Assembly (NCBI GenBank): GCA_039029275.1
Contig: JBCCGL010000013.1
Location: 62,001-126,000 of the forward strand
Direction of reading: 5' to 3'
DNA from: JBCCGL01 sp039029275
GTDB taxonomy: Bacteria; Pseudomonadota; Gammaproteobacteria; JBCCGL01
Length of the DNA stretch: 64,000 nucleotides
The stretch's first letter is position 1. Each line of letters starts with the position of its first letter. The translations under genes were made by a program, and so were the position numbers. Below are positions 8,909 to 16,814 of the stretch, in pieces. The notes below the pieces were generated by a model, which was not told the origin of the DNA, did no database searches, and was given only the letters and a program-made list of their open reading frames with translations.

Positions 8909-10260
8909 CTCCGAGAATCTGGATCAAGAATCCCTTAGCGATACACGCACCGGATGTCGCAGATACCCGCGGAGGCGTCGTCGTCGAAAACGCCGTAATA
9001 GCGGAGGTGGTTCCTCTTGGTGAAAAACCAACGCTACCCGTGAGTGACGAATTCGATGCGAGCGAACACGTTGTTATCCCAGGCCTGGTCAATGTGCACC
9101 ATCACTTTTACCAGACACTCACCCGCGCCCTGCCCGACGCGCTGAATAAGCCGCTCTTTCCCTGGCTCAAGAGCTTGTATCCAATCTGGTCAAAGCTCGA
9201 TGCGGAAATGATTTCTCTTTCAACCGAACTCGCATGCACAGAGCTATTGTTATCAGGTTGCACAACAACGGCGGACCATCACTACCTTTTCAGCGATGCA
9301 ATCAGTGACGCAATTGATCTGCAAGTACGCACAATTAAAAAAGTAGGTATTCGGGCGACGGTGACGCGCGGTTCAATGAGTCTGGGCGAGGATCAGGGTG
9401 GTTTGCCTCCGCGCAGTGTCGTTCAGACTGAAGAGACGATTCTCGCTGACAGTGAGCGTTTGATCGGCTTACACCATGACGGCGATCCTGGCAGTATGTT
9501 GCAAGTCGCACTCGCTCCGTGCTCGCCATTTAGCGTGTCTGCATCGTTGATGCGTGACACAGCTGCGCTCGCGCGCACGCACGGGGTTCGTTTGCACACA
9601 CATCTGGGCGAAACAGAAGATGAAAATATGTTTTGCGTGAGGCAATTCGGTCAGCGCCCCGTGGACTATCTGGAGTCCGTTAACTGGATGGCTAACGACG
9701 TCTGGCTCGCACATGGTATTCATTTCACCGACGATGAAATTAAGCGGCTTGGAGCAGCCGGCATTGGAATATCACATTGCCCAAGCTCAAATATGTTGCT
9801 GGCCTCAGGTCAGTGCGCCACATTGGATTGCGAGGCTGCTGGGTGTGTGATTGGCATCGGTGTGGATGGGTCGGCTTCAAACGACGGATCAAATATGATC
9901 CAGGAAGTTCGTCATGCCTTTCTGTTGCAACGTTTGCGCTACAACGCCGCGGATATAACACACAAAACCGTGTTGGACTGGGCAACGAAAGGATCGTCAC
10001 GTTGTTTAGGTCGCGATGACATCGGCTCGATTGCGGTCGGCAAACGTGCGGATATGGCGCTATTTAAGCTGGACGAATTACGCTTCTCTGGTGCAGGCGA
10101 TGCACTGGCCGCGTTGATTCTATGTGGTGCGCATCGCGCGGACCGGGTCATGATCGAGGGGCAATGGCGCGTAATCGACCAAGACCCGCTCGATACAGAT
10201 TTGCGTGAGCTAACTCACAAACACCACTTAGCTGCGCAAAAGCTTTGGAATGCTTCATGA
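8905..10260 (+). CDS. 8-oxoguanine deaminase-like amidohydrolase
   Basis: The 451-residue protein belongs to the ATZ/TRZ amidohydrolases and matches the 8-oxoguanine deaminase branch known from Pseudomonas, which converts 8-oxoguanine to urate. Visible motifs are PGLVNVHHHFYQTLTRALPDA (His ligands near 65), LHTHLGETEDE (about 231), LAHGIHFTDDEIKRLG (about 268) and GVDGSASNDGSN (about 318). It is clearly distinct from the neighbouring GuaD. Placement beside xdh and uraH supports the urate-forming role; related atrazine or isoxanthopterin deaminases share the fold, so substrate is inferred. It is coupled to guaD and to the regulator gene by ATGA overlaps. Confidence 0.85.
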   Translation: MTPRIWIKNPLAIHAPDVADTRGGVVVENAVIAEVVPLGEKPTLPVSDEFDASEHVVIPGLVNVHHHFYQTLTRALPDALNKPLFPWLKSLYPIWSKLDAEMISLSTELACTELLLSGCTTTADHHYLFSDAISDAIDLQVRTIKKVGIRATVTRGSMSLGEDQGGLPPRSVVQTEETILADSERLIGLHHDGDPGSMLQVALAPCSPFSVSASLMRDTAALARTHGVRLHTHLGETEDENMFCVRQFGQRPVDYLESVNWMANDVWLAHGIHFTDDEIKRLGAAGIGISHCPSSNMLLASGQCATLDCEAAGCVIGIGVDGSASNDGSNMIQEVRHAFLLQRLRYNAADITHKTVLDWATKGSSRCLGRDDIGSIAVGKRADMALFKLDELRFSGAGDALAALILCGAHRADRVMIEGQWRVIDQDPLDTDLRELTHKHHLAAQKLWNAS

Positions 10261-10895
10261 AAAACAATAAACCGCGTACGTCACTACGCGCCTCTCGGCA
10301 AGTGAACGAGCAAAAAATCCTGCAGGCCGCTGAACGAGAGTTTGAAGCACACGGATATGGTGGCGCGAGAATGCAACGCATCGCCGATCTCGCGGGTTTA
10401 CCCAAGGCCAATGTGCACTACTACTTCCCGAACAAGCAAGATCTTTATATTGCAGTCCTCAGCGGTATAGTTGATTTATGGAACAGCGCATTCGGTGACA
10501 TTCACGTGGACGACGACCCGGCAGCAATGATTGAGAGTTACATTCGCGCCAAGCTGCGCTATAGCCAGCAAAACGCTCGAGCGGCTCGCATCTTTACCAT
10601 GGAGATGATCCAGGGTGCGCCCCACTTACACGACTATTTAACCGATGTCACAAACAAGTGGATTGAACAGCGTGTCGCGGTTTTGAATGCCTGGAAAGAA
10701 CAGGGAAAGGTCGGTGAAATAGATCCCTACCACCTCATTTTTATGATTTGGTCCACGACGCAGTACTACGCGGACTATCACGCTCAAATAGCACTAATTT
10801 TCGAAAAGTCCGTACTAGATGAGACCGATTTCGAGCAATTTGCCAATTCGCTTGTCGATATTATTTTGACAGGTTGTCGAATAAACAAGTCGTGA
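10257..10895 (+). CDS. RutR-like TetR-family regulator of the purine operon
   Basis: An N-terminal TetR helix-turn-helix (IADLAGLPKANVHYYFPNKQ, then DLYIAVL) is followed by a C-terminal ligand domain that resembles E. coli RutR along its length, for example ARIFTMEMIQGAP and IDPYHLIFMIWSTTQYYADY. I chose the ATG at 10257, which overlaps the preceding stop as ATGA, rather than a TTG at 10245; this gives 212 residues. RutR senses uracil in E. coli and represses pyrimidine catabolism; here it ends a purine operon that carries a RutR-like operator in front. A purine or pathway intermediate as inducer is a reasonable inference. Confidence 0.9.
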   Translation: MKNNKPRTSLRASRQVNEQKILQAAEREFEAHGYGGARMQRIADLAGLPKANVHYYFPNKQDLYIAVLSGIVDLWNSAFGDIHVDDDPAAMIESYIRAKLRYSQQNARAARIFTMEMIQGAPHLHDYLTDVTNKWIEQRVAVLNAWKEQGKVGEIDPYHLIFMIWSTTQYYADYHAQIALIFEKSVLDETDFEQFANSLVDIILTGCRINKS

Positions 10896-10896
10896 G

Positions 10897-11475
10897 TTAT
10901 TGATAACTTTTAAGCGCTTCGACGCCTTTTAACAATTCCGCCATGCTGGGTTTATTCTCATGGATTTCATCCACGGTTAGACCTTGCAATTCGTGCGGAA
11001 AAACCAACCAGTCTTCGGTTTCATGAATATAGTAATTGGGAACGCGATCTGTCCGGTTTTTTCCCGGTTTAAAGTATGGCGTTGCAATGCGGATATCATG
11101 CGGAGTGTTTTTACGCGCTTTGAGGTATAGAGTATCGATAACCGCTTTCACACTCAATCCCGTGTCATAAACGTCATCCACGATCAAAAGTGAATCTTCT
11201 GAGTCGATATTGCGAATCACATAGCCCAGGCCGTGTACCGCCACTGCGCCTTCGCTGCGGGTCATTGACGAATACGAAGAAGTCCGAATCGAAATATGGT
11301 CTGTCGGTATACCGAAGTATTGCAACAACTCCTGAACCGCGATCCCGACTGGAGTCCCGCCGCGCCAGATACCAACAATGAAATCGGGCCGAAAACCATC
11401 CTCGAGCACTTTGATTGCCAGTCGATACGAGTCATCTAAAAGTGATTGGGCCGTTATGTAAACTTTTTCTGACAT
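10897..11475 (-). CDS. Purine-type phosphoribosyltransferase
   Basis: The protein (192 residues from the ATG at 11475; upstream in-frame residues lack conservation) is a type-I phosphoribosyltransferase. The PRPP-binding signature LLIVDDVYDTGLS is near residues 94-106, and FIVGIWRGGTPVG and the WLVFPHE segment are typical of hypoxanthine/xanthine-guanine salvage enzymes. It would convert a free purine base and PRPP to a nucleotide. It converges on the RutR-like gene with only one base between stops. The exact base is not determinable from sequence. Confidence 0.85.
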   Translation of the reverse strand: MSEKVYITAQSLLDDSYRLAIKVLEDGFRPDFIVGIWRGGTPVGIAVQELLQYFGIPTDHISIRTSSYSSMTRSEGAVAVHGLGYVIRNIDSEDSLLIVDDVYDTGLSVKAVIDTLYLKARKNTPHDIRIATPYFKPGKNRTDRVPNYYIHETEDWLVFPHELQGLTVDEIHENKPSMAELLKGVEALKSYQ

Positions 11476-11510
11476 AAAAAGAGTTGCAAAAACATGAGAT
11501 CGAAGCATAC

Positions 11511-11535
11511 AAAAAAAGCGGGCGTATTGCCCGCT
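11511..11535 (-). terminator. Terminator of the comEA-like gene
   Basis: On the minus strand, a seven-base stem AGCGGGC/GCCCGCT with a five-base loop is followed by seven T residues. It is 26 bases past the stop of the helix-hairpin-helix gene and separates it from the phosphoribosyltransferase gene. Confidence 0.85.
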
Positions 11536-11560
11536 TGTAAAGCCCTCCTCTAGTTGTGAT

Positions 11561-11824
11561 TTACTCGACCGCCAGGTTTTCTCGGTTTTTTGAGAGAATG
11601 CCTTCGCCTATGCCCGAGACCTTGGTCAGCTCCTCAACGGATTTGAATTCGCCATATTCTTCTCGATAGTCAACGATCGCTTGCGCCTTGGCTAGCCCGA
11701 CACCTGAAATTGCGTCAGACAATTCGGCTGCGCTCGCCAAATTGATATTGACTGGATTAGCATATGAAAAAGAAGAGAAGAAAAGCAGAACAGCAGCAAC
11801 AACTGCCGAGCGGATTCGAATCAT
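11561..11824 (-). CDS. ComEA-type helix-hairpin-helix protein
   Basis: An 87-residue exported protein. The chosen ATG at 11824 has AAGGAG six bases upstream and begins a clear signal peptide (MIRIRSAVVAAVLLFFSSFSYA, cleavage near residue 22). The mature part, VNINLASAAELSDAISGVG then GEFKSVEELTKVSGIGEGIL, is a tandem helix-hairpin-helix as in ComEA, which binds DNA in the periplasm during natural transformation. Many gammaproteobacteria have such short copies. Whether this organism is competent cannot be told from here. It has its own strong terminator. Confidence 0.88.
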   Translation of the reverse strand: MIRIRSAVVAAVLLFFSSFSYANPVNINLASAAELSDAISGVGLAKAQAIVDYREEYGEFKSVEELTKVSGIGEGILSKNRENLAVE

Positions 11825-11889
11825 AACAACTCCTTGTAATTGCAATAAAACAGACGTGCAAAGCCGCACGCCCGGACGGGACAACGCGT

Positions 11890-12576
11890 CTAAAGATTTA
11901 GCTCGGAGTTAATCTGTGTTAGCACCGCTGCCGGATCCTTAGCTTTGGTAATCGGTCGTCCAATCACGAGATAGCTTGCACCATTATCGACGGCTTGTCG
12001 AGGTGTTACGATACGCTTTTGATCATCCTGAGTTGAATCACTTCGGCGAATTCCCGGTGTAACCAGAGTAAATGTGTCACCAATAGATGCCCGCAGGTCA
12101 GGTGCATCCTGTGCAGAACACACCACTCCATCGAGGCCAGCAGTGTGGCTCAAGGCAGCCAAACGATTAACGAATTCCTTGGGTTGTCCAGGCACTCCGA
12201 TTTGCGCCATTTCCATTTCATCCGAGCTTGTTAGCAAGGTAACTGCAATCAACAGCGATGAGTCACTCGAAACGGCGCGTCGAGCGTGTTCCAGCATTTT
12301 CAGACCGCCCATCGCGTGCACATTCAGCATCCATACGCCGAGATCAACTGCGGCACGACATGCTTCACCGACGGTGTTGGGAATATCGTGAAACTTGAGA
12401 TCAAGAAAAACGTCTGCCCCGTTTTCTACCAGGCGACGCACGAAGCGTGGTCCGGCAGATGTGAATAACTGTTTACCTACTTTTAACCGACAATCACTTA
12501 CGTCAATACGATCTACAAACGCGAGCGCCTCGTTTTCAGTCGCAAAATCGAGCGCGACGATGACTTTCGAATCCAT
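11890..12576 (-). CDS. pyrF: Orotidine 5'-phosphate decarboxylase
   Basis: The 228-residue enzyme converts OMP to UMP, the last step of pyrimidine synthesis. VIVALDFATENEA opens the first barrel strand, and the catalytic DLKFHDIPNT is near residues 59-68. LVTPGIR, the QDDQKRIVTPRQA loop and YLVIGRPIT near the C-terminus form the phosphate-binding site. Length is usual for the bacterial short form. It follows lapB by 18 bases, a common gammaproteobacterial arrangement. Confidence 0.97.
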   Translation of the reverse strand: MDSKVIVALDFATENEALAFVDRIDVSDCRLKVGKQLFTSAGPRFVRRLVENGADVFLDLKFHDIPNTVGEACRAAVDLGVWMLNVHAMGGLKMLEHARRAVSSDSSLLIAVTLLTSSDEMEMAQIGVPGQPKEFVNRLAALSHTAGLDGVVCSAQDAPDLRASIGDTFTLVTPGIRRSDSTQDDQKRIVTPRQAVDNGASYLVIGRPITKAKDPAAVLTQINSELNL

Positions 12577-12594
12577 TAGTATTTTTAACTGTGG

Positions 12595-13764
12595 TTAAAC
12601 AACGTCGTCAGACTTAAGCGGTTTTACGGTGTCCCAGGACTTGCAGCCCGGGCACTGCCAATGGATCTCATGACCGCGAAAACCGCACAAATTGCACGTA
12701 AATGACGGTTTGGTTTCAATCACGCGACCGAGCATATCCACCACTACACGAATCTTGTCACGTTCGCTATCCTTGCTTTTGTCGAGCTCAATTTCTGCCC
12801 ACTTATGCAATCCCTTTAACGTCGGATTCTCAACAAGCTCATCCTTAATCATTTGCTCAGCTGCGTCTTTCCCGTCGACTCGTTCGACCATATCAGCGAT
12901 GGCACTCACAATTTCAAAGTCGTGATCACCTTTACGAATGCCCGCGATGAACTCACGCAGTCGCGTGTTGTCGCTTTGTCGCTCTACCGCAGAAAGCCAT
13001 CTTACGATGATGACCGGCATCAAACTATCATCCTTGTCGTAAGCGCGTTTGAAATGACCGTCTGCCTGCCCGAAATCTTTCTGCTGAAGCGCAATATCCG
13101 CGTGCATAATGTCCGCTCGAGCGCAGTGTTTATCAAACGTTAACGCGTTGTTTAGGTGTGCCTTCGCCTCGGCGAACTGTTCTTCCTGTAGCAAATCGCT
13201 GGCAATTTCGCAGTAGTAGTGAGCGACAACTTCGTTACGCGCCTCACCCGTCTTGTTATGCAGATGCTTAGCCGTATCGATTGCCTTCTGCCATTCGCGT
13301 TCTCGTTCGTAGATCACAATCAAACTCGCGCAGGCTTCGCTGGTGTGCGAGTCGAGCGAGAGCAATTCGGCAAAAATACTTTCAGAACGATCAAACAACC
13401 CCGCCGCCATGTAATCGCGGGCCAGTTCCAACATGCTGTTTCCACGCAACTGAGCTGAAAGATTCGGTCGTGAGACCAGGTTTTGATGAATCCGAATTGC
13501 CCTATCCACTTCACCGCGCTGGCGAAAAAGGTTGCCGAGTGCCAGATGGGTTTCCATGGTTTCGCTATCCACTTCAACCATGCGAATAAAGACCTCGATG
13601 GCTTTGTCCGGCTGCTCATTGAGCAGATAGTTCAGTCCGTGGAAGTATTCAGGTGCTGGTCGTGTAAGGGTATTTTGGGTGACGCCGAAGATACCGCCTT
13701 TACGGCCGGCTAACCAACCTGTAGCCGCGGCAACGGGCAACAGGAGAAGCAAAAATTCAAGCAC
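12595..13764 (-). CDS. lapB: Lipopolysaccharide assembly protein B
   Basis: LapB (YciM) is an inner-membrane-anchored TPR protein that, with FtsH, controls LpxC and thus LPS synthesis. The sequence has an N-terminal membrane helix (LEFLLLLLPVAAATGWLAG), repeated TPR helices, and a C-terminal rubredoxin-like zinc ribbon with CNLC and CPGC. I prefer the GTG at 13764 because family members begin right at this hydrophobic helix; a start at 13812 would add 16 unrelated residues. Length is then about 389, matching E. coli. The usual partner gene lapA is missing upstream. Confidence 0.93.
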   Translation of the reverse strand: MLEFLLLLLPVAAATGWLAGRKGGIFGVTQNTLTRPAPEYFHGLNYLLNEQPDKAIEVFIRMVEVDSETMETHLALGNLFRQRGEVDRAIRIHQNLVSRPNLSAQLRGNSMLELARDYMAAGLFDRSESIFAELLSLDSHTSEACASLIVIYEREREWQKAIDTAKHLHNKTGEARNEVVAHYYCEIASDLLQEEQFAEAKAHLNNALTFDKHCARADIMHADIALQQKDFGQADGHFKRAYDKDDSLMPVIIVRWLSAVERQSDNTRLREFIAGIRKGDHDFEIVSAIADMVERVDGKDAAEQMIKDELVENPTLKGLHKWAEIELDKSKDSERDKIRVVVDMLGRVIETKPSFTCNLCGFRGHEIHWQCPGCKSWDTVKPLKSDDVV

Positions 13765-13881
13765 GACAGCTGCTCGATTTCGAATCGGGTTCGAATGAAA
13801 AGCCCCTACCAAAGTCTAAATAGCGCATTTTTGGGCAAACCAGGCGGTGTTAGTGCGAGAGTATATCCCACACGAACCATC

Positions 13882-13968
13882 CACATCTCCCAAACTTCAA
13901 ACCGAAATGGGAGGTGCGGTGCTGTTAAGTGTGGATGTAGTAGAACGCAGATACGGAGCCGTATCTGC
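13882..13968. repeat. Inverted repeats between ihfB and lapB
   Basis: Two structures lie in this gap. CATCCACA and TGTGGATG form a perfect 8-base pair of arms enclosing an inner CTCCCA/TGGGAG pair. Nearer ihfB, GCAGATACG at 13947 and CGTATCTGC ending at 13968 form a perfect 9-base stem with a GAGC loop, 10 bases past the ihfB stop. The latter could end or attenuate ihfB transcripts, although no long T run follows on the minus strand. The space is where lapA would be expected. Confidence 0.45.
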
Positions 13969-13977
13969 TGAATAAAC

Positions 13978-14277
13978 TCAGGCGGCGGACTGGGTGTTGA
14001 TCGCGTTGACGCGTTCGCGCAACTCTTTGCCAGGTTTAAAGTGCGGCACGTGCTTACCCTGTAACGCTACCGCAGTGCCAGATTTTGGATTGCGACCCAT
14101 TCGCGCTGGACGAAAATGCAGGCTGAAGCTGCCAAATCCCCGGATTTCGATGCGTTCGCCGCCTGCAAGGGACTGACTCATTTTCTCAATCAGGCTCTTT
14201 ACGGCCAGCTCGACATCTTTGTGGGCCAGATGTCCCTGAGTTTTTGCTAGAGATTCAATCAAGTCTGATTTTGTCAT
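13978..14277 (-). CDS. ihfB: Integration host factor subunit beta
   Basis: From the ATG at 14277 (MTKSDLIESLA) the protein has 99 residues and matches IhfB, the partner of IhfA in the DNA-bending heterodimer. GERIEIRGFGSFSLHFRPARMGRNPKSG is the beta-arm region with the conserved proline that intercalates into DNA, followed by VPHFKPGKELRERV. It lies directly after rpsA, as in E. coli and Pseudomonas. An AT-rich stretch with TATATATAG upstream (near 14330) may hold its own promoter. Confidence 0.97.
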   Translation of the reverse strand: MTKSDLIESLAKTQGHLAHKDVELAVKSLIEKMSQSLAGGERIEIRGFGSFSLHFRPARMGRNPKSGTAVALQGKHVPHFKPGKELRERVNAINTQSAA

Positions 14278-14360
14278 CGCTAATTCACGCCTAGGCAATA
14301 AACGTTAAAATACAACGAATTACACTCTATATATAGCCATCCTTGGCTAAAATTCCTAAG

Positions 14361-14383
14361 AAATGCAGTCTATTTCTGCATTT
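14361..14383 (-). repeat. Hairpin overlapping the rpsA stop codon
   Basis: AAATGCAG (14361-14368) and CTGCATTT (14376-14383) form a perfect 8-base stem with a 7-base loop across the end of rpsA. It might stabilise or attenuate the rpsA transcript before ihfB; there is no good T tract, so I do not call it a terminator. Confidence 0.35.
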
Positions 14384-16037
14384 GTTCTTTCAGAATGTCG
14401 CCCAGCGTCGTGTTTGGCGTCGCAGATGACTGAGTGTAATCACTTATAGCCTCTGCTTCGGCATCACTGTCTTTAGCTTTAACAGAAAGTTGAATTTTTC
14501 GGAGTTTCCGGTCGATTCCAACGAATTTGGCCTCAACTGTGTCACCTTCTTTCACTTCGGTCCGCAGATCATCAACGCGATCACGCGACATTTCGCTTAC
14601 GCGCAGAACGCCCTCAATTCCCTCTGCCAGTTCGATCGTGGCGGCTTTGGCGTCGACTTCGGTGACTTTACCCGAAACGATACTTCCCTTCGGATTGTCG
14701 GCAACATACTGGCCGAACGGATCCCGATCGAGCTGTTTGACACCCAGAGAGATACGCTCACGCTCCGGATCGACAGCCAGAACCACTGCCTCAAGCTCAT
14801 CGCCTTTGGAGTAGTTGCGCGCCATTTCCTCACCGTTGTCATTCCAGCTCAGGTCTGAGAAGTGAATCAGCCCGTCGATACCGCCGTCCAGGCCGATAAA
14901 TATCCCAAAATCGGTGATCGATTTTATCTTGCCAGAAACGCGGTCATTTTTATTGTAGTTCTGAGCGAACTCGTCCCACGGATTTGGCTGGCACTGTTTG
15001 ATGCCAAGCGAAATACGGCGACGCTCCTCGTCGATGTCCAGAATCATCACTTCGACTTCGTCGCCGAGCGCAACGACCTTGGCCGGGTTGGTGTTGCGGT
15101 TGGTCCAATCCATTTCGGAAACGTGAACCAGACCCTCAACGCCCTCCTCGATTTCGACAAAGCAACCGTAGTCGGCAATGTTGGTGACCTTGCCGAACAA
15201 GCGAGAATTTTCCGGGTATCGGCGTTTCAAATCTGCCCAAGGATCTTCGCCCAGCTGTTTCAAACCAAGTGAGACTCGGCTGCGTTCACGGTCGAATTTG
15301 AGTACCTTGACTTCGATTTCCTGACCGACCTCGACAACTTCGGACGGATGCTTAACTCGCTTCCACGCCATATCGGTGATGTGCAGAAGGCCGTCGATAC
15401 CACCGAGATCGAGAAACGCACCGTAATCGGTGAGATTCTTGACCACGCCCATAACCTGCTGTCCCTCCTGCAAATTCTCGAGCAGTTTTTCACGCTCTTC
15501 GCTGAACTCTGACTCAACAACAGCACGGCGAGAAACCACAACGTTGTTGCGTTTCTGGTCGAGTTTGATGACCTTGAATTCAAGTTCTTTACCTTCGAGG
15601 TAGGACATATCGCGAACCGGGCGCACGTCAACCAGGGAGCCCGGCAGGAATGCACGGATATCGGAGAGTTCAACTGTGAAACCCCCTTTGACCTTACCCG
15701 TGATGATGCCTTTAACAATCTCGCCAGCAGCACTCGCGGCTTCAAGCATGCTCCAGGCACGCGCGCGACGGGCTTTTTCTCGAGAGAGGCGAGTCTCGCC
15801 GAAGCCGTCTTCAACAGCGTCCAGCGCAACTTCGACCTGATCACCAATGGCAATTTCAAGTTCGCCGGTTTCATTGTAGAACTGCTCGACCGGGATAACT
15901 CCCTCTGATTTAAGGCCGGCGTTGACCATGACATAGTCGCCGCTGATCTCGACAATGGTTCCGGAGAGGATGGAACCGGGTTGCATAATGGTGTTAGAGA
16001 GGCTCTCTTCGAACATCTCCGCAAATGATTCAGACAT
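14370..16037 (-). CDS. rpsA: 30S ribosomal protein S1
   Basis: S1 binds mRNA on the small ribosomal subunit and aids initiation on structured or weakly Shine-Dalgarno mRNAs. From the ATG at 16037 (MSESFAEMFEES) it has 555 residues, the normal gammaproteobacterial length, with six S1 OB-fold repeats. Repeats 3-5 show the clear pattern DYGAFLDLGGIDGLLHITDM, DYGCFVEIEEGVEGLVHVSEM and DFGIFIGLDGGIDGLIHFSDL. The upstream in-frame ATG at 16067 is not part of the conserved protein. It sits between cmk and ihfB as usual. Confidence 0.98.
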   Translation of the reverse strand: MSESFAEMFEESLSNTIMQPGSILSGTIVEISGDYVMVNAGLKSEGVIPVEQFYNETGELEIAIGDQVEVALDAVEDGFGETRLSREKARRARAWSMLEAASAAGEIVKGIITGKVKGGFTVELSDIRAFLPGSLVDVRPVRDMSYLEGKELEFKVIKLDQKRNNVVVSRRAVVESEFSEEREKLLENLQEGQQVMGVVKNLTDYGAFLDLGGIDGLLHITDMAWKRVKHPSEVVEVGQEIEVKVLKFDRERSRVSLGLKQLGEDPWADLKRRYPENSRLFGKVTNIADYGCFVEIEEGVEGLVHVSEMDWTNRNTNPAKVVALGDEVEVMILDIDEERRRISLGIKQCQPNPWDEFAQNYNKNDRVSGKIKSITDFGIFIGLDGGIDGLIHFSDLSWNDNGEEMARNYSKGDELEAVVLAVDPERERISLGVKQLDRDPFGQYVADNPKGSIVSGKVTEVDAKAATIELAEGIEGVLRVSEMSRDRVDDLRTEVKEGDTVEAKFVGIDRKLRKIQLSVKAKDSDAEAEAISDYTQSSATPNTTLGDILKEQMQK

Positions 16038-16088
16038 TAATTTTCCAGAATGACACAGAGGGTTCAAGGTCCCGGACCCACTGGGTTG

Positions 16089-16094
16089 CTTATA
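16089..16094 (-). promoter_or_regulatory. rpsA: Possible -10 box for rpsA
   Basis: TATAAG on the minus strand lies 52 bases before the rpsA ATG, in the 86-base gap after cmk. Separate promotion of rpsA in this gap is common in the family. The -35 region is poor, so this is only a candidate. Confidence 0.3.
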
Positions 16095-16123
16095 AACGCC
16101 TATTTCATCCTGAAACAGACAAC

Positions 16124-16807
16124 TCAGTTCTGATTCGACAAGTGCTTGTCAATCAGCAGACTAATTTCCGATTCGACTTCGGGGATGCTGAGCGTAGTCG
16201 AATCAAGAATAATTGCATCGTTTGCGGGTACCAACGGCGACGAGTCACGATTTTGATCCCGCTCGTCACGCGCCTGTATCTCGCGCAAAAGGTGCGCAAT
16301 TTTAGAGTCAACGCCGTTAGCTTTCAACTGCTTGTGACGCCGATTCGCGCGCTCTTCGGCGCTTGCAGTGAGATAAATTTTCACCTGCGCATCCGGAAAC
16401 ACGACCGTTCCCATGTCGCGTCCATCGGCAATCAACCCTGGCGCTTGACGAAAATTACGCTGCACATCCAACAAAGCCGCCCTCAAACCCTCCATGGGAG
16501 CAACTTTCGAGGCGCTCATTCCGACTTCTTCGGTGCGGATGTCCCGCGTCACGTCAACACCATCGAGGAACACGGCAACGCCCTCAGTGGCATCCAGCGT
16601 AAAGGCAATCTTCAAGCTGTGAGCCACCTCGACCACAGCCGCCTCGTTGTCCAGCGATACACCGACTCGATTACTCTCAAACGCTGTAATCCGATACAGC
16701 GCCCCACTGTCGAGCAGATGAAAGTGATACTTCTCTGCCAAGTTTCGAGCAATGGTGCCCTTTCCAGAGCCGCTGGGGCCATCGATGGTGACGACGAGTA
16801 CCTGCAT
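16124..16807 (-). CDS. cmk: Cytidylate kinase
   Basis: The 227-residue enzyme phosphorylates CMP and dCMP. The P-loop TIDGPSGSGKGT is at residues 8-19, followed by LLDSGALYR for the nucleotide base, and DGRDMGTVVFPDA with TASAEERANRR (lid) further on. It follows aroA by 7 bases and precedes rpsA, the standard order. Cytoplasmic. Confidence 0.97.
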   Translation of the reverse strand: MQVLVVTIDGPSGSGKGTIARNLAEKYHFHLLDSGALYRITAFESNRVGVSLDNEAAVVEVAHSLKIAFTLDATEGVAVFLDGVDVTRDIRTEEVGMSASKVAPMEGLRAALLDVQRNFRQAPGLIADGRDMGTVVFPDAQVKIYLTASAEERANRRHKQLKANGVDSKIAHLLREIQARDERDQNRDSSPLVPANDAIILDSTTLSIPEVESEISLLIDKHLSNQN

Positions 16808-16814
16808 ATGATTT

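Noticed and set aside
15260..16024. Alternate minus-strand frame inside rpsA
   Set aside because: Ser/Arg-rich translation typical of frame shadows; rpsA covers it fully.
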